From NCBI GenBank assembly GCA_001769855.1, contig MEPP01000021.1, positions 62,001 through 126,000 on the forward strand: a stretch of DNA of 64,000 nt, written 5' to 3'. Below, piece after piece: positions 33,863-41,788 of this stretch (its first letter is position 1; every line of letters begins with the position of its first letter). The position numbers and the translations under genes are program-made. This DNA comes from Bdellovibrionales bacterium GWA2_49_15 (GTDB lineage: Bacteria; Bdellovibrionota; Bacteriovoracia; Bacteriovoracales; Bacteriovoracaceae). The notes under the pieces were generated by a model. The model was not told the origin of the DNA, searched no databases, and was given only the letters and a program-made list of their open reading frames with translations.

Positions 33863-34909
33863 ATGAAAACCGAAAAGTCCTTTTTTCAAACTACTTTCGA
33901 TGAGTTGGCCGTTGAATTTAAGCAAAACGGCTTTCCCCTTTACGCCGCCGAGCAAGTTTATTCTTGGATTTATAAACATTTTATTTTGGACGTGACCGCC
34001 TGGACGAATGTCTCAAAAGCCGTCAAGGCCTATTTGCAGGAGAACTACTCCTTCGATTTGCCCAAGGTTCTCTGGCACGGCCAGTCTGTTGATGGCACTC
34101 GTAAATTTCTTTTTGGTCTGCAAGACGGTCAGTCCATTGAAACAGTTCTGATTCCCGCTCGGGAACGTCTGACCCTTTGTGTGAGCTCACAAGTGGGCTG
34201 TGCCATAGGATGTCGTTTTTGTCATACGGGGACTATGGGACTCAAGCGCAACCTTGAGGCCTGGGAGGTTGTCGGTCAGCTCATGGCCGTTGCCATTATG
34301 TTCAATGTCAAAGTGACCAATGTCGTTTACATGGGGCAGGGGGAGCCATTACATAATTTTGAAAATATGAAGCAGGCCACGCTCATTTTAATGACCCATA
34401 AAGGGTTGGCCCTTGGTCAGAGAAAAATTACTCTTTCCACTTCAGGTCTTGTCCCTCAGATTGAGAGATTATCGGAATTTCCGCCTGTCAACGTGGCCAT
34501 TAGCTTGCACGCGGCCCACAACAACATCCGCTCTGAACTAATGCCAATCAATAAGGCCTATGACCTGGAAAGGTTGCTTAAGGCGATCAAGGGGATTCCT
34601 TTGAAGGCCCATCGCTTTATTACCTATGAGTATATTTTAATCGAGGGATTAAACGATCGCGTGGAAGACGCCGAGGCCCTCATCGAGCTGCTGGATAAAA
34701 AGGATTCCAAGGTCAATATCATTCCTTTCAATGAGTATCCCGCATCGGCCTTCAAAAGACCCAGCAAGGAAAAAACTCTTTGGTTTCAGAATCTGCTGAA
34801 TGCCCGTGGACTGGTTTGCACCACGAGAATGACAAAAGGGGCCGATATTCTGGCGGCCTGCGGTCAGCTTAAGAGTGAGTTTGAAAAGCTTAACGTGTGG
34901 AACAGCTAG
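33863..34909 (+). CDS. rlmN: 23S rRNA/tRNA (adenine-C2) methyltransferase RlmN
   Basis: The 348-residue radical-SAM enzyme methylates C2 of A2503 in 23S rRNA and A37 of some tRNAs. The radical-SAM cluster motif is C-x3-C-x2-C (Cys113, Cys117, Cys120, in CAIGCRFCHTG). Other family signatures are QVYSWIYKHF, RLTLCVSSQVG, VYMGQGEPLHNF, ISLHAAHNNIRSELMPINKAY, YILIEGLND and CTTRMTKGADILAACGQL, which includes the second catalytic cysteine region. The ATG at 33863 was preferred to the GTG at 33845, which lies inside the inverted repeat. It ends 12 bases before a convergent gene. Confidence 0.95.
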   Translation: MKTEKSFFQTTFDELAVEFKQNGFPLYAAEQVYSWIYKHFILDVTAWTNVSKAVKAYLQENYSFDLPKVLWHGQSVDGTRKFLFGLQDGQSIETVLIPARERLTLCVSSQVGCAIGCRFCHTGTMGLKRNLEAWEVVGQLMAVAIMFNVKVTNVVYMGQGEPLHNFENMKQATLILMTHKGLALGQRKITLSTSGLVPQIERLSEFPPVNVAISLHAAHNNIRSELMPINKAYDLERLLKAIKGIPLKAHRFITYEYILIEGLNDRVEDAEALIELLDKKDSKVNIIPFNEYPASAFKRPSKEKTLWFQNLLNARGLVCTTRMTKGADILAACGQLKSEFEKLNVWNS

Positions 34910-34921
34910 GTCCGTTGCCGA

Positions 34922-35260
34922 TTACTGCTTACTATGGGGCCGCTCGCGTTCATATTTCCAAAACTTAACTTTCTCTTGGTAATTCTTGTCGGCTTCCACT
35001 GAAGGATTGGGTACCTGGTCAGAACTTGGACCACGATCCTTTGGATCAATCGCAACTTCCGGTTCCGGGTCACTCGCAAGCTGTCGGACCGGCACCTCAT
35101 CGTGGCTTAGCTTCGTATCATTCATCTCCTGCCAGTCCGCAGTCTTGGATTCGATTTTACTGGAGTCAGGGCTATCTGGTATTTTGAGTTTTGGTGCCTC
35201 ATATGTTCCGGCGAAGGTGCCGGTGGCGAAGGCCAGAGCTAAAAATAGAGACGTTTTCAT
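34922..35260 (-). CDS. Small secreted protein, function unknown
   Basis: A 112-residue product with a clear Sec signal peptide (MKTSLFLALAFATGTFAG, probable cleavage after residue 17). The mature part is hydrophilic, rich in Pro, Asp, Glu and Lys (for example DSPDSSKIESKT and DPEPEVAIDPKDRG), and is probably disordered. It stands alone between rlmN and sppA and reads toward rlmN. An inverted repeat lies 27 bases upstream of its start. No family recognised. Confidence 0.6.
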   Translation of the reverse strand: MKTSLFLALAFATGTFAGTYEAPKLKIPDSPDSSKIESKTADWQEMNDTKLSHDEVPVRQLASDPEPEVAIDPKDRGPSSDQVPNPSVEADKNYQEKVKFWKYERERPHSKQ

Positions 35261-35286
35261 AATTCACCTCATCGCTTCTCGATAAT

Positions 35287-35305
35287 ATGTGCGAAGAGCG
35301 CACAT
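35287..35305. promoter_or_regulatory. Inverted repeat upstream of the small secreted protein gene
   Basis: ATGTGCG and CGCACAT, 7-bp arms with a 5-base loop AAGAG. On the reverse strand it lies immediately before TATTAT (a possible -10), so it may be an operator over the promoter. Confidence 0.35.
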
Positions 35306-35489
35306 GATTCTTCTCGACATCGATCAACTATAGATTTACGTCTTCCTGCTTTTCCCGGTAGACCTGGAAGCTTTTTCCCGACTAAAAATGTCCGACAATG
35401 GATTTAAATGCTCAAATTAAGAATGCGATGGTAAAATATTAATCTTAATCGTACAAAAACTGGCAGGTTTGCCATGGCGGGAGAGAAAA

Positions 35490-36410
35490 GTGAAAAGAGA
35501 GCGAGCAATCATCGGTCTAGTTCTGATAACGGCAATTTTCTTTTTATTATTATTTGTCTTTGCTTTGCTCACAGTCAGAGGAATGCAGCAGGCCAGTGAT
35601 CTTACCGCAAGCTCCAGTATCGCCAATGCCAAAATTGCCGTCATTGAAATTCAAGGGGCCATCTCAGAGTCAAAAAAGACCATTGAAATGTTGAACAAGG
35701 CCCGTGAAATAAAAGATCTCAAGGCCGTCATTTTAAGAATCGATTCTCCCGGAGGCGCAGTAGGGCCGACCCAGGAAATTTACGATGAGGTTGTTTACCT
35801 CGATAAAACACTTCCAGTCTATGCCTCATTTGGTGGTATGGCCGCCTCGGGCGGATATTATATTGGCAGCGCCGCGAGAAAGATCTTCAGCAATCGCGGG
35901 ACATTAACGGGCTCGATTGGTGTCATCATGCAATTTGTAAATCTCTCTAAGCTCTATGAGTTTGTGAAAGTTTCACCTGAAGTGGTCAAGGCCGGTCGGT
36001 ACAAAGATATGGGACAAACGGCCCGTGCCATGACAGATGAGGAAAAAGGTCTTTTAGGAGGTCTCCTCTCCGGAGTTCACAAGCAATTTATTGAGGACAT
36101 TGTGAAGCGCCGTAAAGATAGAATTAAGGGCAATATCAATGATCTGGCGCAAGGGCAGATCTTTTCCGGTGAGGAGGCCTTGAGCTATGGTCTGGTAGAT
36201 GAGCTGGCTGGACTTTATGAAGCCGGCCGTAAAATTCACGCGGAGTTAAAAATTAAGGGAGAGTTTAAAGGTTTCAAATTTATAAAAGAGAAGAAACCTT
36301 TTAACTTTATGGAATTAATGGATGAACTGGGTGGGGCATCGGAGAAGGTGGGAACTTTCTTGTCCTCGCTGAACAGTCAGCCAGAACCAATGTTTAAAAT
36401 GGCCAATTAA
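35490..36410 (+). CDS. sppA: Signal peptide peptidase SppA
   Basis: A 306-residue membrane-anchored Ser-Lys protease that degrades leftover signal peptides at the periplasmic face. There is one N-terminal transmembrane helix (about 6-27, IIGLVLITAIFFLLLFVFALLT) and a ClpP-like domain. The nucleophile is Ser120 in GGMAASGGYYIG, and the general-base lysine is Lys167 in VVKAGRYKDMG. The oxyanion glycines lie in SPGGAVG. The start is taken as GTG at 35490 behind GGGAGAG; a TTG at 35469 would add seven residues. It is the first gene of a long envelope operon that continues with no gap larger than 17 bases to tolB. Confidence 0.93.
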   Translation: MKRERAIIGLVLITAIFFLLLFVFALLTVRGMQQASDLTASSSIANAKIAVIEIQGAISESKKTIEMLNKAREIKDLKAVILRIDSPGGAVGPTQEIYDEVVYLDKTLPVYASFGGMAASGGYYIGSAARKIFSNRGTLTGSIGVIMQFVNLSKLYEFVKVSPEVVKAGRYKDMGQTARAMTDEEKGLLGGLLSGVHKQFIEDIVKRRKDRIKGNINDLAQGQIFSGEEALSYGLVDELAGLYEAGRKIHAELKIKGEFKGFKFIKEKKPFNFMELMDELGGASEKVGTFLSSLNSQPEPMFKMAN

Positions 36411-36411
36411 A

Positions 36412-37644
36412 ATGAACCCTCTGTATATTACGTGGTTTCAAGATAATCTCCTTTCCGTCGTTGCAGTCGGACTTACCATCATTTTAATTTACCATTATCT
36501 GATCGAGAGAGACACGGGCGTCAAACTTTCCAAACGCTACCGCAATTCCATTTTTGAGGCCCAGTCAAAAATTTTCCTCAATGCCACTCAGTATCTCATC
36601 GTCGGAAACAAGGATCTGGCCATTAAAGAATTTTTGAATGCGGTGGATATAAATCGAGAAACGATTGAAACATATTTTGCACTGGGCGGGCTCTTTCGCA
36701 GCAATGGCGAGATTGAAAAAGCGATTAGTATTCATCGCTCTTTGATCGCCAGAGAAAGTATTTCTGAATCGACCCGCCTAAGGTCCTTGAAGGAATTGGC
36801 GGTGGATTTTGACAAGGGTGGGTTCATCGACAAGGCCATAGAAACGTATAAAGATGTTTTAAAAATTAACCGAGATCAGTTTGAGGTGTTGCAGTCGCTG
36901 TGTCGGATTTATGAAGATATCGAAGACTGGGATCAGGCTTACCATTATCGGATCATGCTTTCGAAGGTCGCGCACGAAAATCAGTCTGAAACCATTTCGC
37001 ATATTTTAGTCCAGAAGGCCCGGCAGTCATTTGAAAAGGGTAATTTTTTACGGTGCAGTGAGGATCTCGAGGATGCTTTCCGTTTTGCCCCCTCCGTCTC
37101 GGCCAAGATTTTGCGTTTGAAATTATTCTTGGTGAATGGGGAGCTGGAGCAGGCCAAGTTTTTACTTTTAGAGCTTCTCAAAGAGCATCCCGTTTATGCT
37201 TCATTCATTTTTATCTCTCTTGATGAGGTCAAACGTTTGGATCGTCCCTGGGTTCCTGATTTTGTCTCTCGTTATGATTTATTGAGAAGCTTTTTTCTGG
37301 AACTCAAAGACAAAGATTTGCTCGATTCGCCATCTATCGTTTTATCAAAGGTACGGTTTTTTAAGGAACGTTCTCTGAATAAGGAGGCCTTCGAGTTGTT
37401 GAAAGACCTCATGGATTCCAAGAAGGCCCAGAACGAAGTGCTAGAAGCCGAATACATAAAACTTCTGATTGATATGGACAAAAAAGATGAGGCCTTGGTG
37501 AAAACAAAAAATCTTTTAGATAAGTTCTATCAATCGCTGACAAGACATTTTTGTCGAGAGTGTGGATTCAACTCCGACGATATCTTTTGGCGATGCCCAC
37601 AATGTCACGAATGGGAAACCATTCAATTTCGGTGGAAGGTGTAA
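36412..37644 (+). CDS. lapB: LapB/YciM-like TPR protein with C-terminal zinc ribbon
   Basis: A 410-residue protein with one N-terminal transmembrane helix (about 13-32), about nine TPR units (for example AIKEFLNAVDINRETIETYFALGGLF), and a C-terminal rubredoxin-like metal site FCRECGFNSDDIFWRCPQCHEWETI with two C-x2-C pairs. This architecture is that of LapB (YciM), which in E. coli delivers LpxC to FtsH and so controls LPS synthesis. It begins 1 base after sppA and is followed 3 bases later by an exported-protein gene. The presence next to tol genes ties LPS control to the envelope operon. Confidence 0.9.
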   Translation: MNPLYITWFQDNLLSVVAVGLTIILIYHYLIERDTGVKLSKRYRNSIFEAQSKIFLNATQYLIVGNKDLAIKEFLNAVDINRETIETYFALGGLFRSNGEIEKAISIHRSLIARESISESTRLRSLKELAVDFDKGGFIDKAIETYKDVLKINRDQFEVLQSLCRIYEDIEDWDQAYHYRIMLSKVAHENQSETISHILVQKARQSFEKGNFLRCSEDLEDAFRFAPSVSAKILRLKLFLVNGELEQAKFLLLELLKEHPVYASFIFISLDEVKRLDRPWVPDFVSRYDLLRSFFLELKDKDLLDSPSIVLSKVRFFKERSLNKEAFELLKDLMDSKKAQNEVLEAEYIKLLIDMDKKDEALVKTKNLLDKFYQSLTRHFCRECGFNSDDIFWRCPQCHEWETIQFRWKV

Positions 37645-37647
37645 CGG

Positions 37648-38070
37648 ATGAGGCTGCTACTATTATTGACTTTCGTTTTATTTGGCAGAGGGCAAGGGGC
37701 CCAGGCGGCCGAGACGAAAAGTGTAATCGGCGTTTTTTATCTCAAGCCGATGTTTGCCCACCTTCACCAGAATGCCTCGCGCTATTCGTCCTCACTAACG
37801 ACCTTGGCCTGTGGCCATGCCATCAAAGTCTTACAATCGACAAAAGAAAATACACCGCCGGAGGTGGTCTTTAACGGTTCATGGAATTTAGTGAGTGTTG
37901 GCCCCTATGAAGGCTATATTCGCTCGGAATTTCTTTCGCCTACCAAAGTTGAATGTTTCCAAGACAAGTACACAAAGTTTTTTGACATCTTTGAGCTGGA
38001 TCTAGCTGAGTTATATTATTGGGGTCGGCTGTATGACCTCTATTCGCAAGGTAAGTCAAAGGTAAGATGA
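37648..38070 (+). CDS. Exported protein, possibly SH3-like
   Basis: A 140-residue protein with a signal peptide (MRLLLLLTFVLFGRGQGAQA). The mature part has FYLKPMFAHLHQNASRY, a strand-rich stretch VVFNGSWNLVSVGPYEGYIRSEFLS that resembles a bacterial SH3-like module, and then an acidic helix. No family is certain. It is co-encoded between lapB and tolQ and overlaps the next gene by 4 bases. Confidence 0.6.
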   Translation: MRLLLLLTFVLFGRGQGAQAAETKSVIGVFYLKPMFAHLHQNASRYSSSLTTLACGHAIKVLQSTKENTPPEVVFNGSWNLVSVGPYEGYIRSEFLSPTKVECFQDKYTKFFDIFELDLAELYYWGRLYDLYSQGKSKVR

Positions 38071-39029
38071 TACAACGAACCATACTCACATTAACGTTGT
38101 TTTATTCCTTGCTGGGACTGGCCCAAAATGGTGGGGCCGGAATGGAATCTGTGCAAGTCACCCAGAAAGACGCGCTAAGCGAAGGTTCGGGAAGCGCCGC
38201 TGGTCAGAACCTTGAAGGCCAGATTCTAAAAGAGTCCGAGGTTGTTGATTTTGATTCGGTAAAAGATTTACTGAAAAAAGATCAGCTTGAGAAGGAAGTC
38301 AGTAAAATTGAAAAAGTCGTTAAGACTGAGAAGAAGAAAAAAGTGGATGTGAAAAAGAATCTTTACAATATACCGGGCGATGACGAGTTTTGGAGTTTCT
38401 TTTCCGAATACTGGCTGGTGAAAAATGCGCCTGCGTTGAAATGGGAATATCAGCATCCCGAGTATGGCCTGGAAGAAACGTTTGAGAAGCTGCTTGAAAA
38501 GTTTGGGCATTTCGAAAAAAAATTTAAGATACTTTTGCTCAACACCACGGCCCTTTATCACATCGCCTTGCCTTCGGATTCTTCCGGTGTGATCTTATTG
38601 TTGTCAGATCCCTTTATTAAACACCTCGATCTCTCTAAATTGGAAATAGCTTTGCTGATGCTGCAGGATTTTCTGCGTGAGAGAATGGGACAGTTTAAAC
38701 GCAAGGTCGAGACCAAAGAGCTGCGGCAGGAAATCGGCCGGAACTTTGAGGGGAGACCACTCTCCTCCAAAATTTTTGATCAGGTCTTGAAGAATTATGA
38801 TCAGGTAATTTTTAACAAGGGATTTACTTTTCAAGAGCAGTTTGAGCTGACCCGAGATATGGGGAACTTATTACGATCAGAAACAACCCTCTGGACGACC
38901 TATGTCGAATTATTAAAAAAACTGGATGGAATTGTAAAAACTGATAATAAGTTCAAAGAGTATAGCAAGATCTATCCTTCTCCCGAATTGCAAATAAACT
39001 GGCTGGGGATCAAAACTGGACCACGATGA
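38067..39029 (+). CDS. Exported protein of the lapB-tol operon, function unknown
   Basis: The 320-residue protein begins with a Sec-type signal peptide (about 1-19, ending LGLAQ). A Lys/Glu-rich coiled segment (about 60-95, KKDQLEKEVSKIEKVVKTEKKK) is followed by a globular region with YNIPGDDEFWSFFSEYW, VSLxxLSDPF-type strands and a helical end. It has no recognised domain. Overlaps of 4 bases on each side suggest translational coupling with both neighbours. Its place in the operon suggests an envelope role; this is inference. Confidence 0.6.
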   Translation: MIQRTILTLTLFYSLLGLAQNGGAGMESVQVTQKDALSEGSGSAAGQNLEGQILKESEVVDFDSVKDLLKKDQLEKEVSKIEKVVKTEKKKKVDVKKNLYNIPGDDEFWSFFSEYWLVKNAPALKWEYQHPEYGLEETFEKLLEKFGHFEKKFKILLLNTTALYHIALPSDSSGVILLLSDPFIKHLDLSKLEIALLMLQDFLRERMGQFKRKVETKELRQEIGRNFEGRPLSSKIFDQVLKNYDQVIFNKGFTFQEQFELTRDMGNLLRSETTLWTTYVELLKKLDGIVKTDNKFKEYSKIYPSPELQINWLGIKTGPR

Positions 39030-39880
39030 AGGAATCTTTTTTTGATTATTTGACAAAGTTTCGAACCGCTGCAAGACCCGCGGTGTTCGTTTATTTTGCG
39101 GTGATGTATCTCTTCTTTTTTTTAAGCATGATCTTTATTAATTCGATTATTACTTTCTTGCATTTCAGATTATCACACGAGTTGAGCGTGATAGAGGACT
39201 GGGTTTTTCATAAACGCTGGGAAATCGTTTTAATGAGTAAGTTTATCGCCGTTTTTTTCATCTATCACCTGATCAAAATTCGTGTGGATGATGTGGCCTT
39301 TCTTCGTAAAATCTTCAAATGGCATTGGACTTCGCCACCTTTATATTTTTGGGTGGTAATCTCTTTTTTGATCATCATGATTCTTATCATGGGGCGTCCT
39401 ACCTTAATGGGCCCGCCAGGATTGTTTTTGGAATTTAAATTCACTTCCTTGCTAGCTTCCTTCTTCTATTTTGCTCTCGATGCGCCACTGGTATTCTGGT
39501 TAGTTGGGACCAAGGTCACGAAATGGAGTGATATTCTTTTGCTGACCCCATGTCTGGCCCTCTTCCCGGTGATAGGAATTTATACTGCATTTTTAGGAGA
39601 CGCGGAAAATCTTTTCCCGACTTATGTCTATGCTTTCTATTTTCTTTTTTTTCTTAGCCATGCGGCATTCAATCACTTCCATGCCTTTCTTTTCTTGCTC
39701 CTGTTTGTGGGCCCATGCTTTTGGGCCTTCGGCTTAGACCCGTTATGGGGGGGGAGTTTCTCATTATTAAAAATTAATAGCATTCTTGGTGCGTCCACAT
39801 GGCTTGCCTTGCTGATGATCGGGCCACTCTATGTTAAATACGTAACCAGCGATAATCCAATATTACTAAGGAAGGTTTAA
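39026..39880 (+). CDS. Polytopic membrane protein, function unknown
   Basis: A 284-residue protein with about seven hydrophobic helices (for example AVFVYFAVMYLFFFLSMIF, PLYFWVVISFLIIMILIMG, YVYAFYFLFFLSHAAF). There are His pairs (SHAAFNHFHAF) and acidic residues near the helices, but no motif I can assign to a family. Its reading frame overlaps the preceding gene by 4 bases, and its stop overlaps the tolQ start by one base (TAATG). It could be a partner of the Tol system or of the exported proteins before it. Confidence 0.6.
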   Translation: MKESFFDYLTKFRTAARPAVFVYFAVMYLFFFLSMIFINSIITFLHFRLSHELSVIEDWVFHKRWEIVLMSKFIAVFFIYHLIKIRVDDVAFLRKIFKWHWTSPPLYFWVVISFLIIMILIMGRPTLMGPPGLFLEFKFTSLLASFFYFALDAPLVFWLVGTKVTKWSDILLLTPCLALFPVIGIYTAFLGDAENLFPTYVYAFYFLFFLSHAAFNHFHAFLFLLLFVGPCFWAFGLDPLWGGSFSLLKINSILGASTWLALLMIGPLYVKYVTSDNPILLRKV

Positions 39881-40572
39881 TGAGCGGCGCAGATATAAAT
39901 ATTTTGAAAATTATTTTAGAAGCAGGCTGGATCGTAAAAGCAGTTTTAGGGATGTTATTTGTTATGTCGATCGTGTCCTGGGCGATCATTCTCCAAAAAA
40001 GAAAATACTTTGCGCTGGCCGAAAGGCTGAATAAAGAATTTCTTGAAATTTATAAGCAGGGAAATACTTTTTCTGAGGTTTATGATCGTGCCCATCAACT
40101 GCCGCTCTCGCCACTGAAGAATATGTTTCTGGAAGGCCATCTGGAGCTGCGAAAAGTACGGGAGTCACAGAAGGATTCTCCCCAAACGTTTAAAAGTTAT
40201 ATAGATAGTTTTGGGATGGATGGCGTTGATCGTGCTTTAAAAAAGGGTGCAGTTTCCGCCCGCATGAATTTAGAAGAGAGACTTTCAGTGTTGGCCAGTA
40301 TCGGCTCTGTCTCACCTTTTGTCGGTTTATTTGGTACGGTCTGGGGCATCATCGATTCGTTCACAGGCTTGGCCCGCGGGGGCGGGACCTTAGAGCAAGT
40401 GGCCCCGGGGATCGCCGAGGCCTTGGTGGCAACCGCCGTCGGTCTCTTTGCCGCCATTCCGGCCGTTTGGTTCTATAATTATTTTCAAACTAAGTTGGTT
40501 AAATTCGAGGGGGACATGGAATGCTTTGGCCAGGATTTTGTTAATACTGTCCAGCGCATTGTGATCCGATAA
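39880..40572 (+). CDS. tolQ: TolQ (MotA/TolQ/ExbB proton channel)
   Basis: The 230-residue inner-membrane protein has three transmembrane helices (about 17-36, 140-160, 178-198), and the conserved second and third helices read GSVSPFVGLFGTVWGIIDSF and GIAEALVATAVGLFAAIPAVWFYNYF (in outline). It pairs with TolR to use the proton gradient. The start ATG overlaps the previous stop as TAATG. Adjacent tolR, a tolA/TonB-like gene and tolB make this a Tol rather than Exb cluster. Confidence 0.93.
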   Translation: MSGADINILKIILEAGWIVKAVLGMLFVMSIVSWAIILQKRKYFALAERLNKEFLEIYKQGNTFSEVYDRAHQLPLSPLKNMFLEGHLELRKVRESQKDSPQTFKSYIDSFGMDGVDRALKKGAVSARMNLEERLSVLASIGSVSPFVGLFGTVWGIIDSFTGLARGGGTLEQVAPGIAEALVATAVGLFAAIPAVWFYNYFQTKLVKFEGDMECFGQDFVNTVQRIVIR

Positions 40573-40574
40573 TT

Positions 40575-40994
40575 ATGGCCTTTCAGATTCCTGGGAAACG
40601 CAATGTTATGTCTGAGATCAATGTCACGCCGCTCGTCGACGTTATGTTGGTACTATTAGTAATTTTTATGGTTACAGCTCCGCTGATGCTCAATGGCATT
40701 AAAATTACCTTACCAAGGACTAAAGAGTCTAATCCCATAAACTTGAATACCGAGCAAATTATTTTGAGTTTCACCCGGGAAGGTGATTTGTATGTTGGTG
40801 ATCAAAAATATTTAAGAAATGAAATTGTCGCCAAGATCACGCAAGAATTTAAACGCAAGAAAACCGATGTTGTCTTTTTGCGCGCCGATTTTGGGCTCAA
40901 CTACGGCCGAGTTGCCGCTCTCATGTCATTGTTAAAATCCAGCGGGATTACTAAAATCGCTCTTGTGACCGAGATGGATAAAAAAGCAAACTAA
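40575..40994 (+). CDS. tolR: TolR (ExbD/TolR family)
   Basis: The 139-residue protein has one transmembrane helix (about 18-38) containing the proton-relay aspartate in NVTPLVDVMLVLLVIF, followed by a periplasmic domain with KITLPRTKES and VFLRADFGLNYGRVAALMSLLKSSG. It is the partner of TolQ. It begins 2 bases after tolQ. Confidence 0.93.
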   Translation: MAFQIPGKRNVMSEINVTPLVDVMLVLLVIFMVTAPLMLNGIKITLPRTKESNPINLNTEQIILSFTREGDLYVGDQKYLRNEIVAKITQEFKRKKTDVVFLRADFGLNYGRVAALMSLLKSSGITKIALVTEMDKKAN

Positions 40995-41011
40995 GATTTA
41001 TTATAGAGACC

Positions 41012-41788
41012 ATGAATCACCACCCTTTACAAAGACATTTAACAATTTCTGCTGGAATGCACGTGATCCCCTTAGCTTTACTTGTGCTCTACCTGTTATT
41101 TCTAAATGAAAAATTATCAGAAACGCGCAAGATAAATATCAAGTTGCTCGAAACTTCAGTGCGGGTTGATATGGTGGCCATGCCAGAGATGACCTTAAGG
41201 GAGCTTAAAACGGTTAATGTCTCTCAGGTCAATGATAATAAAGGCGGCTCAGCCGAATCCACCACCAAAGTTGAAGCGCCGATTAAACCCGATGATATTG
41301 TGATGAAAACTGAAACCTCCAAGAAAGATTTTAAAAGTTTTCTAAAAGAACTCGGCCAAAAGTTACCCAAGAATGAGAAAAAGGGTACACCGAAGGGAAC
41401 GAAGATGAACGAGGATTTACGGGCCGACCTAAGAAATCTCGTGGTGGCGGGAAATAAATTGTCAGAAGGACGGGCCTTGGTTGGTAACGGAACTCAAAGC
41501 AATTCTGCTGAGTTTGAAAAATACTTGGGAATGATCCCAGATCATGTTCGTCCTTTTTGGTTGCTGCCATCCTATTTAAAAAAAGATATGCTCCAATGTC
41601 GCATTCGTATTTATCTCGGTCGCGATGGCATGCTGCTTAAGGCGGTTGTCTTTGAGCCGAGTGGCAATGAGGAATACGACGAAAGGGCAATTTCAGCCGT
41701 ACAAAAGGCGTCGCCTTTTCCGGTGCCTCCTACAGAATTGTTATCAAAAGTGTTAAATGGTGAGATTATACTAGGATTTCCATTATGA
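41012..41788 (+). CDS. tolA: TolA/TonB-like protein
   Basis: The 258-residue protein has an N-terminal membrane anchor (about 14-31), a mid region that is charged and Lys/Glu-rich (probably extended across the periplasm), and a TonB-C-type domain at the end (CRIRIYLGRDGMLLKAVVFEPSGNEEYDERAISAVQKASPFPVPP, shown as its outline: strand, turn, then the E-x-x-A-x-x-A-V-x-x-A-x-PFP helix). Position between tolR and tolB points to TolA. The extended middle is shorter than in E. coli TolA. It overlaps tolB by 4 bases. Confidence 0.85.
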   Translation: MNHHPLQRHLTISAGMHVIPLALLVLYLLFLNEKLSETRKINIKLLETSVRVDMVAMPEMTLRELKTVNVSQVNDNKGGSAESTTKVEAPIKPDDIVMKTETSKKDFKSFLKELGQKLPKNEKKGTPKGTKMNEDLRADLRNLVVAGNKLSEGRALVGNGTQSNSAEFEKYLGMIPDHVRPFWLLPSYLKKDMLQCRIRIYLGRDGMLLKAVVFEPSGNEEYDERAISAVQKASPFPVPPTELLSKVLNGEIILGFPL

